Assembly (NCBI GenBank): GCA_959608885.1 | Contig: CAUHSG010000002.1 | Coordinates: forward strand, 62,001 to 126,000 | Length of the DNA: 64,000 nt | Reading direction: 5' to 3' | From: an uncultured Coriobacteriia bacterium | Lineage (GTDB): Bacteria > Actinomycetota > Coriobacteriia > Coriobacteriales > QAMH01 | Shown: positions 9,101 to 16,461 of the stretch, one piece after another | How the letters are laid out: every line of letters begins with the position of its first letter | Numbering within the stretch: position 1 is the first letter of the stretch | Made by a program: the position numbers and the translations under genes | The notes under the pieces: model-generated | The model's input: only the letters and a program-made list of their open reading frames with translations | Told to the model about the DNA's origin: nothing | Databases searched by the model: none

Positions 9101-9773
9101 GCTCAACAACCTCGGCTCGGTCAATCCCGTCGCCGTCGAGGAGTATCTCAAGCTCAGGGAGCGTCGCGATTTCATCGCTGTGCAGCTCGAAGACCTGGAG
9201 GCTGCGGCCAAGGCGCTGCAGCGCATCGTTGCCGCCATCGACCGCAAGATGCGCAACCGCTTCCTCGATACCTTCGAGCGGGTCAACGCTAACTTCGAAG
9301 AGGTCTTCGCCCAACTCTTCCCCGGTGGAAACGGGCATCTGGAGTTGACGGATCCGGATAATCCCGAGGAGACGGGTGTGGAGGTCTACGCCCAGCCGCG
9401 TGGCAAGAAGGTGCGCAAGCAGACGCTGCTTTCCGGTGGCGAGCAATCGCTCGTGGCGCTCGCGCTGCTCTTCGCGGTATACCGCGTGCGCAGGACGCCG
9501 TTCTACATACTCGACGAGGTCGAGGCGGCTCTCGATGACACCAACTTGCGCCGTCTGCTCTCATATCTCGACAGCATCCGCTCGTCCACGCAATTCATCA
9601 TCATCAGCCACCAGAGGCGTACGATGGAGATGGCAGACTTGCTCTACGGCGTCTCGATGCGTAGCGATGGCGTGTCCAAGCTCGTATCGCAGAAGCTCGA
9701 CCAGCAGATTCGCCTCTCGACCGAGGATTCGGGCCAGACTCGTGACGTCGAGGAGTTCAGCGGCGCGCAATAA
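6186..9773 (+). CDS. smc: Chromosome partition protein SMC
   Basis: This 1195-residue SMC ATPase condenses and segregates the chromosome with ScpA/ScpB. The Walker A motif GPNGSGKSN is at ~33-41, followed by a long coiled coil to ~500. The globular hinge lies around 505-665, followed by a second coiled coil. The C-terminal head has the ABC signature LSGGEQSL and Walker B FYILDEVEAALDD. The start is GTG at 6186 (VYLKSLVLKGFKSF is the usual SMC beginning). Length is normal for the family. It is part of the rnc-smc-ftsY-ffh run. Confidence 0.97.
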   Translation: MYLKSLVLKGFKSFADRAVLSLEPGMTVVVGPNGSGKSNISDAVLWVLGEQSAKQLRGQAMEDVIFAGSSARQAVGLAEVDLVLDNSDGTLPLDFNEVVVTRRMYRSGESEYLINGSPSRLMDVLDILNDSGLGRDTHSIISQGSLQNVLRARPEDRRLLIEEAAGILKHKKRKERSARKLKNMDAELQRVYDIAGEIDRQLKPLERQANRARQHEQLSEELKAVELSLAVDDLRRLQDSWRETERLEKEADSLVELARFRVDEKNRELEKYQHLLEEKGLFAGDIAEQRRRCQTVLERLDSGMLLLEEKGRNMVTRLSELRQAVHRSESSRTETIAKLESYESDHRDTAAQLEELNAQLENQQTAANEVHELHGQAERELREANAQVRACEKEYDECELAELRASESLSTADVEDGILLNRISQIEEARVSTQAMLAARRSRLEDLEAQLSQLQTDSLAAKSDIDSRVRIHDDCRARLEEKREQLSSLRAEIKGLEHVDKALDESRPLLAWALGRQDDDGVLSPVRELFVAPPAFESLVEHLLGSDMFGLLMKDAHASAELVAQLLQADVSGGELSLVTAAGMPIERVRASAGTRLLDEIDYAPGHERVAELLLGDVYVLDSAIEAIEAAAADTTGSRFVTRDGVVAWPNGKVTIGTQVTDTEGVLSRKRRLRELQEQEPEAVKAVMQGERDVDKALNNLRIAQADDFELSQSIAQVSGEADSLREEVGRLEKTITEQLQEKNQIDQRRAKLAEDTAASRAKVKELADRKNELAAHKAELDEKAAAAREKRSALASRTESFTREISTIQVDLATVRERERHLGKQIESLKKEIAQLEESLQVSRETESNLEILRLRVEPLYDVFTVMREGVQEKAEVLRDRAQIEQAGQGDLRETIDAAREAVAAEQAKLDEANEKLTQVRIEKSKLEVKVEAAIAVITETHGVLLDIALTLDPPANREVEEKRAENLRRKLNNLGSVNPVAVEEYLKLRERRDFIAVQLEDLEAAAKALQRIVAAIDRKMRNRFLDTFERVNANFEEVFAQLFPGGNGHLELTDPDNPEETGVEVYAQPRGKKVRKQTLLSGGEQSLVALALLFAVYRVRRTPFYILDEVEAALDDTNLRRLLSYLDSIRSSTQFIIISHQRRTMEMADLLYGVSMRSDGVSKLVSQKLDQQIRLSTEDSGQTRDVEEFSGAQ

Positions 9774-9797
9774 CGCTTGCTTGCAAGGGAGATTCAC

Positions 9798-11066
9798 ATG
9801 GCGTTCAAGGACAAGATCAATCGGAGCAGGACGAAGTTCAACGAGCGGATGAACGTGCTGTTTCGCCGTGGTCCCAAGCTCGACGAGGATTTCTGGGACG
9901 ACTTGGAGGAGACCCTCATCTTGAGCGACTTGGGTGCCCAGGCGACGATGGAGGTCATCGACCGTCTACGTGACCAGGCTACGCGCCAGGCGCTTCCCGA
10001 TGCATATGCCGTGCTCGACATGCTCGCCGACGAGATAAGCGGGCTCTTTGCCGTTCCCGACCCAGATCCGTTTCGCATGAATCCCGTCTGCGTACTCTTC
10101 GTGGGCATCAATGGCGCGGGCAAGACCACGACGGTCGGCAAGCTCGCCAACCAGGCGTCGCTTGGTGGCCGCAAGGTGCTCATCGGCTCGGCGGACACCT
10201 TCCGCGCGGCTGCCATCGAGCAGCTCGACATATGGGGCGAGCGTAGTGGCGTCGAGGTCGTGAAGCGCGAACGCGGCGCCGATCCGGCCAGCGTCTGCTA
10301 TGACGTAGTCGAACGCGCCGAGCAGCTGGGAAGCGACCTCGTGCTCATCGACACCTCAGGGCGTCTGCACACTTCCGACGAGCTCATGCGCGAGCTGCAG
10401 AAGGTCGTGAACGTCACGCGTAAGCGCGCGGATGTGGACGTCAAGACCGTCTTGGTGATCGATGCCACGACGGGACAGAACGGCCTGCAGCAGGCACGCG
10501 AGTTCGACAAGGCGCTCGACTTGGACGGCGTCATCATGACCAAGCTCGATGGCACGGCCAAGGGTGGCATCGCCGTGGCGGTGAGTCACGAGCTCGGGCT
10601 CCCCATCCTGCGCGTGGGCGTGGGCGAGGGTATCGAGGATTTGCAGCCTTTCGAGCCACGCGAGTATGCCGAGGCGCTTTTCGGCGAGATGCGCGACGAG
10701 GTCGAGGATGAGGGCAAGCCCACATCAGCTGCTGACACCCGGTTCGATGCCGGGGAAGAAGATCTCGAGGCTGTCGAGGAAGTTCCCGAGGCGGAGGTCA
10801 GCGACGAGCTCGTCGAAAAGGAACTCGAGGAGGAACTTGTCGAAGCAGAGCCCGAGCCCGAAGACGAAGAGTATGAGGACGGGGTCGAGATATGGCTTGA
10901 GGTCGATGACGGTTCCGAGGATGATGATGCCGACAAGTTCGAGGACGAACCTGCATTTGACGAAGATGAGACGGACGACGAAACCGATGCGGACCCTGTC
11001 GACGAGAACGATTCGGAGCCTGCCAAGGAATCGTTCCGTGACAAGATGCGCCGCTGGTTTTCATAA
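9798..11066 (+). CDS. ftsY: Signal recognition particle receptor FtsY with C-terminal acidic tail
   Basis: This is the 422-residue SRP receptor GTPase, which docks Ffh-ribosome complexes at the membrane. The NG domain starts almost at residue 1 and has G1 GINGAGKTT, DTSGR and TKLDGTAKGG. The odd part is the tail: after the NG domain ends (REYAEALFGEM) there are ~115 residues dominated by Asp and Glu, closing with a basic amphipathic segment FRDKMRRWFS. In most FtsY proteins the acidic region is N-terminal. ATG 9798 is chosen because it follows AAGGGAG and begins the NG domain; a TTG seven codons upstream is less likely. Confidence 0.95.
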   Translation: MAFKDKINRSRTKFNERMNVLFRRGPKLDEDFWDDLEETLILSDLGAQATMEVIDRLRDQATRQALPDAYAVLDMLADEISGLFAVPDPDPFRMNPVCVLFVGINGAGKTTTVGKLANQASLGGRKVLIGSADTFRAAAIEQLDIWGERSGVEVVKRERGADPASVCYDVVERAEQLGSDLVLIDTSGRLHTSDELMRELQKVVNVTRKRADVDVKTVLVIDATTGQNGLQQAREFDKALDLDGVIMTKLDGTAKGGIAVAVSHELGLPILRVGVGEGIEDLQPFEPREYAEALFGEMRDEVEDEGKPTSAADTRFDAGEEDLEAVEEVPEAEVSDELVEKELEEELVEAEPEPEDEEYEDGVEIWLEVDDGSEDDDADKFEDEPAFDEDETDDETDADPVDENDSEPAKESFRDKMRRWFS

Positions 11067-11072
11067 GGAGCA

Positions 11073-12458
11073 ATGATGTTCGAGAGTCTATCCGATAAAC
11101 TGCAGAAGGCGTTTTCCGGGTTCAAGTCCAAGGGCCACTTGACCGAAGACGACATCAACGACGGCGTCCGCGAGATTCGCATGGCGCTGCTCGAGGCGGA
11201 CGTCAACTACAAGGTCGTCAAGAACTTCACGCGTCGCGTCAAGGAGCGCTGCCTGACCGCCGAGGTCATGGATTCGCTCACGCCAGGCCAAAACGTCATC
11301 AAGATCGTCCTCGACGAGCTGACCGATCTTTTGGGCGGAACGACGGCTGAGCTCACCTTCGGCAGCAGAATCCCCGGTGTCGTCATGCTCGTGGGCCTGC
11401 AGGGCTCGGGCAAGACGACCGCAGCGGCCAAACTCGCCTACCGTCTCAAGAAGCAGGGCCACAACCCCCTGCTAGTTGCCTGCGACGTGTACCGTCCCGC
11501 CGCCGCCGATCAGCTGCAAACGCTCGGTGACGAGATGGATGTGCGCGTCTATCGTGGCGATGGCAAGGATCCCGTCAAGATCGCCTCCGAAGGCGTGCGT
11601 GATGCCATCGACAATCTGCGCGATGTCGTGATCATCGATACCGCGGGTCGCCTGCATGTCGACGAGGAGATGATGGACGAGGCCGTCGCGATTCGCGATG
11701 CCGTAGAACCCGATCAGATCCTCATGGTGGTCGATGCTATGACCGGTCAAGATGTCGTGAACGTCGCCGCTGCATTTGCCGAGCAGGTCGACTTCGACGG
11801 TGTCATCATGTCGAAGATGGATGGCGACGCCCGCGGTGGCGGCGCGCTCTCAATCCTCGAGGTCACGGGTAAGCCCATCGAGTTCATTTCGGCGGGCGAG
11901 CGTCCCGATTCTCTCGAGATATTCCATCCCGATCGCATGGCCAAGCGCATTCTCGGCATGGGCGATGTCGTTTCGGTCATCGAGCGTGCCATCGAGATTC
12001 AGGATCGCGAGATGGAGGAAGCCGAAGCAGAGCGCCTCGCACGCGCCGACTTCGATTTCAATGACTTTCTCCAGGTCATCAGCCAGACGCGTAAGATGGG
12101 CGGTCTCGGAAAACTCGTAAGCGCGTTGCCTGGTGGCGACAAGGCCCTGAATGCCGGGCAGATTGACGAGCACGAGCTCGACCGCACCGAGGCGATTATC
12201 AACTCCATGACGAAGGAGGAACGGCGCAAGCCCACGCTGCTCAACGGTTCGCGACGCAAGCGCATCGCCGATGGCTGCGGCATGTCGATTCAGCAGGTCA
12301 ACCAGCTCATCAAGCGCTATAACGAGACGCGTAAGCAGGTCAAGAAGATGATGGGCGCCATGAACCAGCCTGGCAAGAAGGGCAAGCGCGGCAGGAAGCG
12401 CATGGGCATTCCCGGTTTGGGTGACATCGACCTGAGCCAGCTCAAGAACATGATGTAG
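11073..12458 (+). CDS. ffh: Signal recognition particle protein Ffh
   Basis: The 461-residue SRP54 GTPase binds signal peptides and 4.5S/6S RNA. It has G1 GLQGSGKTT, DTAGRLH and SKMDGDARGG. The M domain (~300-461) contains the RNA-binding helix region around RKRIADGCGMSIQQVN and Met-rich helices with a basic end (PGKKGKRGRKRMG). The start is an ATGATG pair after AAGGAG. The gene lies 6 bp downstream of its partner ftsY. The usual downstream rpsP is absent; a Nudix gene follows. Confidence 0.97.
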   Translation: MMFESLSDKLQKAFSGFKSKGHLTEDDINDGVREIRMALLEADVNYKVVKNFTRRVKERCLTAEVMDSLTPGQNVIKIVLDELTDLLGGTTAELTFGSRIPGVVMLVGLQGSGKTTAAAKLAYRLKKQGHNPLLVACDVYRPAAADQLQTLGDEMDVRVYRGDGKDPVKIASEGVRDAIDNLRDVVIIDTAGRLHVDEEMMDEAVAIRDAVEPDQILMVVDAMTGQDVVNVAAAFAEQVDFDGVIMSKMDGDARGGGALSILEVTGKPIEFISAGERPDSLEIFHPDRMAKRILGMGDVVSVIERAIEIQDREMEEAEAERLARADFDFNDFLQVISQTRKMGGLGKLVSALPGGDKALNAGQIDEHELDRTEAIINSMTKEERRKPTLLNGSRRKRIADGCGMSIQQVNQLIKRYNETRKQVKKMMGAMNQPGKKGKRGRKRMGIPGLGDIDLSQLKNMM

Positions 12459-12487
12459 GCAGCTAGTAACCCTTTGCAAGACGAGTG

Positions 12488-12994
12488 ATGACGATGGAAA
12501 TCTGGGACATCTACGACGAGAACATGAACAAGACCGGCAAGACCATGGAGCGTGACAACTGGAGCATGCAGCCTGGCGAATATCACGTATCCGTGCTCGG
12601 TGTCGTGCAGAGGCCTGATAAGAAGTACCTCATCACGCAGCGCAAGATGGACAAGGCGTGGGGTGCTGGCTGGTGGGAGTTTCCCGGCGGTGCCGTGCGC
12701 GCAGGCGAGGAGCCGGAGGCTGCGGTGCGCCGTGAAGTGACCGAGGAGACTGGCCTGGACGTCTCTGACACCGCGGTAGAGAAGGCTCTCGTCTACAAGC
12801 GCGAAGACCCGAACGATGACAACAACTATTTCATGATCGTCTACAAGTTCGAGCTCGATGCCGATGAATCCATGGTCGCGATTCAGGAAGAGGAAGTCGA
12901 GGACTTCGCGTTTGCCGATGCAGGCGAGATCAAGTCGCTGGCGGATGAGGGCATCTTCCTCCACTACAACAGCATTAGTTCCATTTTCGAGTAG
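12488..12994 (+). CDS. Nudix hydrolase
   Basis: The 168-residue Nudix-family pyrophosphohydrolase has a complete Nudix box (GG-AVRAGE-EPEAAVRREVTEETGL, around residues 67-90) with all the metal-binding Glu residues. The N-terminal WDIYDENMNKTGKTMERD resembles the substrate-recognition start of the IPP-isomerase-like/YfcD subgroup, though no isomerase activity can be claimed. The substrate is unknown. GTG 12485, ATG 12488 and ATG 12494 are all possible starts; the ribosome binding site is weak. Confidence 0.85.
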   Translation: MTMEIWDIYDENMNKTGKTMERDNWSMQPGEYHVSVLGVVQRPDKKYLITQRKMDKAWGAGWWEFPGGAVRAGEEPEAAVRREVTEETGLDVSDTAVEKALVYKREDPNDDNNYFMIVYKFELDADESMVAIQEEEVEDFAFADAGEIKSLADEGIFLHYNSISSIFE

Positions 12995-13006
12995 GGCGAT
13001 TACATC

Positions 13007-14023
13007 ATGCAGAAAACCGATACGGTCCTCATGGCACATGGTAGCGGCGGAACGATGATGCGCGACATCATCGAGCAGCTGTTTTTCGAAGCGTATGCGG
13101 GCGACACGTTGCGACGCGGCGATGACGCGGCGACGCTCGACATCGCGAGCGGACGTGCCGCGTTCTCGACAGACACCTTCGTGGTGACCCCGCACTTCTT
13201 TCCCGGTGGTGACATCGGGCATTTGGCCGTGTGTGGCACAGTCAATGACGTTGCGACAAGCGGGGCTACGCCGCGCTACCTCTCCTGCGGCTTCGTGCTC
13301 GAGGAGGGTTACCCGCTCGATGACTTGCGACGCGTCTGCGCGTCGATGGCGGCGACGGCCAAGGAGGCTGGCGTCGAGATCGTGACAGGTGACACCAAGG
13401 TCGTTAACCGTGGGCACGGCGACGGCATCTACATCAACACGGCCGGCGTCGGTGAGTTGCGTGAGGGCATAGACCTCTCCGCATCGCATATCAGGCCGGG
13501 CGATAAGATCCTCATAAGCGGCAGTATCGGTGATCACGGTATCGCGATCATCTCGACGCGCGAGGAGCTGAGCTTCTCGACGCAGATCGAGTCGGATGCC
13601 GCTCCGCTCAACCACATGATTGCCGCGGTGCTCGATGCCTGCCCGGCTGGTAGCGTCCGGGCGTTTCGCGACCCGACGCGTGGCGGTCTCGCTTCCACGC
13701 TCAACGAGTTCGCGAATACGGCACATGTCGACATTCGCATCGATGAGGAGGCGGTGCCCGTGCACGAGCAGGTGCATGGTGCTTGCGAGATGCTCGGCTA
13801 CGACGTCTTCCAGGTGGCAAATGAGGGCAAAATGGTGTGCGTGTGCGCGCCCGAGGTGGCTGATGCCGCACTTGCGGCCATGCGTACGGACAAGTATGGC
13901 ACCGAGGCCGCGATCGTCGGAGAGGTGCTCGAAGGCGAGGGGCGTGTGTACCTGCGCACGGCCTTTGGCAGCGAGCGCATCCTCGACATGCTCGTTGGTG
14001 AGCAGCTTCCCCGCATCTGCTAG
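13007..14023 (+). CDS. hypE: Hydrogenase maturation factor HypE
   Basis: The 338-residue HypE provides the cyanide ligand for [NiFe]-hydrogenase assembly by ATP-dependent dehydration of a thiocarboxamide on its last residue. The N-terminal MAHGSGG and RRGDDAA motifs are visible, as are an AIR-synthase-like fold and the decisive C-terminal PRIC ending, with the terminal Cys that HypF carbamoylates. No other hyp or hydrogenase gene is in the window, so it is separated from its usual partners. SelD, its paralogue, lacks this C-terminal Cys. Confidence 0.93.
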   Translation: MQKTDTVLMAHGSGGTMMRDIIEQLFFEAYAGDTLRRGDDAATLDIASGRAAFSTDTFVVTPHFFPGGDIGHLAVCGTVNDVATSGATPRYLSCGFVLEEGYPLDDLRRVCASMAATAKEAGVEIVTGDTKVVNRGHGDGIYINTAGVGELREGIDLSASHIRPGDKILISGSIGDHGIAIISTREELSFSTQIESDAAPLNHMIAAVLDACPAGSVRAFRDPTRGGLASTLNEFANTAHVDIRIDEEAVPVHEQVHGACEMLGYDVFQVANEGKMVCVCAPEVADAALAAMRTDKYGTEAAIVGEVLEGEGRVYLRTAFGSERILDMLVGEQLPRIC

Positions 14024-14110
14024 CCTCTTGCACCTCACGCGCTCTTCACATCTCCATGCGATAATACGTTGTCAAGAACAATGACAACTCACGACAGCGA
14101 GGAGCAAGTC

Positions 14111-15232
14111 ATGAGCACTGAAGATACCGCGCAAGCCTATGTTCCCTTCGACCTCATGCACGACTTCATGGTCGACGTCTTCGAGGCGTATGGCGTCCCC
14201 CGCGAGGATGCCGAAATCTGCACCGACGTCCTCATCGAATCCGATCGCCGCGGCATCGCGAGTCACGGCATCAACCGATTCAAGCCCATCTACCTCGATC
14301 GCATCAAGAACGGCACGTTGCTGCCCAAGACCGACATCGAGATTCTAAAGGAGACGCCCACCACGCTCGTTATGGACGCGCATGACGGCATGGGCATGGT
14401 GGCGAGCTACGAGATGATGAAGCGCCTGATCGAGAAGGCCAAGACGCTCGGCATGGCAGGTGGCGCGATCCGCAACTCCACGCATTACGGCATCGCTGGC
14501 TATTGGGCGACGATGGCGAGCGACGAGGGGCTCATCGGCATCACCGGTACCAATGCCCGGCCGTCCATCGCCCCGACCTTCGGCGTCGAGAACATGCTCG
14601 GCACCAATCCGCTCACCTTCGCGCTTCCCACCGATGAGGACTTTCCCTTCTGCCTCGACTGCGCGACCTCCATCTCGCAGCGCGGCAAGATCGAGCGTTA
14701 CGCACGCGAGGGCAATCCCACGCCGGCCGGCATGGTCATCGGTCGCGACGGCAGTGCCATGACGGATAGCGACGAAATCCTCAAGGCACTCGTCGACGGC
14801 ACGGCGGCCCTCGCTCCGCTCGGCGGCATCGGCGAGGACCTCGGCGGCTACAAGGGCTACGGATACGCTACCGTGGTCGAAATCCTCTCGGCAGCCCTTG
14901 CCGGTGGCGAGTTCATGAAGGCGCTCACGGGCGTCTCTCCCGAGGGCGACCCGCGGATGTACGGTCTCGGGCACTTCTTCTTCGTGGTCGATCCCGATGC
15001 GTTCATGGGGCAAGACACCTTCAGGAAGATCGCGGGCGACATCTCGCGCGAGCTACGCGCGTCCGAGAAGGCTCCCGGCGAAGAGCGCATCTACACAGCA
15101 GGCGAGAAGGAGTATCTTGCCTGGCTCGACCGCAAGGACAAGGGCATCCCGGTCAACTCTGCCGTCAAGCAGGAGATGACGCAGATCCGCGACGAACTCG
15201 GCCTGGATTACCGCTTCCCCTTCGAGGGTTAA
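14111..15232 (+). CDS. Ldh2/MdhL-type malate/L-lactate-family dehydrogenase
   Basis: The 373-residue NAD(P)-dependent 2-hydroxyacid dehydrogenase is of the Ldh2 (LDH2/MDH2) family, distinct from classical Rossmann LDH. Family marks are SDRRGIASHGINRF near residue 45, NSTHYGIAGYWATMA with the catalytic His near 125, and NPLTFALPT. The substrate could be malate, lactate, sulfolactate or ureidoglycolate; sequence alone does not decide. ATG 14111 is chosen for its GAGGAG ribosome binding site. A GATAAT box ~50 bp upstream suggests its own promoter. Confidence 0.88.
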   Translation: MSTEDTAQAYVPFDLMHDFMVDVFEAYGVPREDAEICTDVLIESDRRGIASHGINRFKPIYLDRIKNGTLLPKTDIEILKETPTTLVMDAHDGMGMVASYEMMKRLIEKAKTLGMAGGAIRNSTHYGIAGYWATMASDEGLIGITGTNARPSIAPTFGVENMLGTNPLTFALPTDEDFPFCLDCATSISQRGKIERYAREGNPTPAGMVIGRDGSAMTDSDEILKALVDGTAALAPLGGIGEDLGGYKGYGYATVVEILSAALAGGEFMKALTGVSPEGDPRMYGLGHFFFVVDPDAFMGQDTFRKIAGDISRELRASEKAPGEERIYTAGEKEYLAWLDRKDKGIPVNSAVKQEMTQIRDELGLDYRFPFEG

Positions 15233-15249
15233 TAACATCTCGTCTCATA

Positions 15250-15349
15250 CGCAGGCAATCTGCTCCGCTCCGACGGTCGCTTCCCGACAGCCCGCTTCGC
15301 GGTCTTTACGGCGCGCTCCCTTGGACCTCCGCTTCGCAGCTTGCCTGCG
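15250..15349. repeat. Long intergenic inverted repeat
   Basis: CGCAGGCAA (15250-15258) is repeated in inverted form as TTGCCTGCG (15341-15349) around ~80 bases of GC-rich sequence with further short complementarities. It lies between the Ldh2-type gene and the displaced tRNA end. It may be a read-through terminator or folded RNA; function is unknown. Confidence 0.4.
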
Positions 15350-15350
15350 C

Positions 15351-15384
15351 AAAAGAAGAAGGCCGGGAGCATGTGCTCTCGGCC
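15351..15384 (-). terminator. Original tRNA-Lys terminator, now separated from its gene
   Basis: On the minus strand, GGCCGAGAGC pairs with GCTCCCGGCC (one wobble) across a 4-nt loop, followed by a CTTCTTCTTTT tract. It sits just beyond the left 53-bp repeat. I infer that it ended the tRNA-Lys(CTT) transcript before the element inserted. Confidence 0.65.
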
Positions 15385-15389
15385 TTTAC

Positions 15390-15442
15390 GTTTCATGGTG
15401 GACCGGCAGGGGTTCGAACCCTGGACCTTGGGATTAAGAGTC
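15390..15442. repeat. Left attachment repeat (attL), displaced tRNA-Lys 3' end
   Basis: This is identical over 53 bp to 24064-24116. It contains the CCA-end, T-arm and anticodon-arm 3' half of tRNA-Lys(CTT) read on the minus strand, then diverges (TA here, CC on the right), so no functional tRNA is encoded. Confidence 0.92.
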
Positions 15443-15535
15443 TAGTCAGAGCACTATTAGGTAGATATGTTTAACACCATCTGTGCTGGTCAAAGCTATA
15501 TGTACCTATAGGTAATGTTACCTAACCATAGGTGC

Positions 15536-15557
15536 AATGGCCACAAAATGGCCACTG
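15536..15557. promoter_or_regulatory. Putative integrase arm-type site, left
   Basis: There are two AATGGCCAC copies 11 bp apart (15536-15544 and 15547-15555), the second continuing TG. The same 22-bp block recurs with one mismatch at 23982-24003 near the other end, in the same orientation. One helical turn of spacing fits cooperative integrase binding. Just left of it (15503-15533) are palindromes around ACCTATAGGT and AGGTAATGTTACCT. Confidence 0.6.
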
Positions 15558-15648
15558 AATGTGTCTCGCCTGTTGGCATCATCGCCGCAGGTGGGATGCT
15601 CTTTCCTCGTGATCTAACGTGAACAAGAGCGTTGCAATGTAGTAAGGC

Positions 15649-15871
15649 CCTGGATGCGTCCAGCACTTAACGCTTAGGCGCATCCCGTTTAGGCAGCGAT
15701 TCATGCAGCAGCAACAATTAGCTATCTGCTCACGTGGTAAACTTCCAGGTGCCAAACATCCAGGCGCACTATGTGTGTCGTAGCAAAACATATGCTGGAG
15801 GACATCTGTCCAACCAGTTGTGTTTTGCTGCGCAACATGGATGTTTGGCGACATAGGGTGGATGTCCTCCA
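15649..15871. other. Highly structured non-coding region (interlocking inverted repeats)
   Basis: Within the 490-bp gene-free stretch 15443-15933 there are three perfect inverted repeats. GCCAAACATCCA (15751-15762) matches 15838-15849. AGCAAAACA (15782-15790) matches 15821-15829. TGGAGGACATC (15796-15806) matches 15861-15871. The first two nest; the third starts inside their loop and closes outside, a pseudoknot-like topology. A further hairpin CTGGA-TGCG-TCCAG is at 15649-15662. This could be a structured RNA, a recombination or transfer site, or an origin; nothing in the window decides. Confidence 0.5.
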
Positions 15872-15933
15872 TCATGTCTTGCCAAGACTGCCGTGACATC
15901 CGCTGAAACTCTATCAGACGGAGGTCGCCAGGC

Positions 15934-16461
15934 ATGGAATACGCGCTCGATGATATTCAGAACATAAGTATCGACGGGGCTTCACGGTCCTCTCGATGGA
16001 AGGCCTTGCGCGGATATCTTAAGCAGATAATCAAGATTGCCGATGAGAATAGCGATCGCCTATCGTCTCTTGAAAACGAGGCGTCGAGGCTGCGAGAGTC
16101 GAATCTTAAGCTAACAGAGGCCGTGCAAGTTCTGAGCGACTTGGCGAACGAGGAGGTTCAGCGGGAAATCTCTCTGACGCTGAATGACACCGACTACGAC
16201 ATTGTCATAGACGCGCCCGAGCCTGCCTTCCCGTTTTCGGACTCTGCTGCCCCACCATGCAATTCAGCTCCTCCATCATCCGAAATTGTCGAGAGAGAAG
16301 ATACCTACACTGTCGACGAGTTTGTGGAAATGCTGAAGGGCGCGCCCCGCATGGGTGAAAAGACCCTCAAGCAAGTCGCCGACTATCTGAACGCCAGCTG
16401 CGGATACACATCTCAGCCCTCTTTCGATTTTGATATCGAGGATGGTGAGACTCGTGAGTGA
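15934..16461 (+). CDS. Hypothetical protein with coiled coil, upstream of Pif1-like helicase
   Basis: I do not recognise this 175-residue protein. Residues ~22-80 are helical and heptad-like (RLSSLENEASRLRESNLKL), and the middle is Pro/Ser-rich. The C-terminal ~55 residues (DTYTVDEFVEMLKGAPRMG) look like a small folded domain. There is no membrane segment. The ATG follows GGAGGTC. It overlaps the start of the helicase gene by about 20 bp, so the two are probably translationally coupled and may form a functional pair. Confidence 0.7.
   Translation: MEYALDDIQNISIDGASRSSRWKALRGYLKQIIKIADENSDRLSSLENEASRLRESNLKLTEAVQVLSDLANEEVQREISLTLNDTDYDIVIDAPEPAFPFSDSAAPPCNSAPPSSEIVEREDTYTVDEFVEMLKGAPRMGEKTLKQVADYLNASCGYTSQPSFDFDIEDGETRE

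Noticed and set aside
12317..14038. A 573-codon minus-strand open frame
   Set aside because: It is a shadow of the ffh end, Nudix and hypE genes, all of which have clear family motifs on the plus strand.
15579..15935. A 118-codon minus-strand open frame in the left end of the element
   Set aside because: It has no ribosome site, odd Cys-rich composition, and spans the inverted-repeat region; more likely non-coding.
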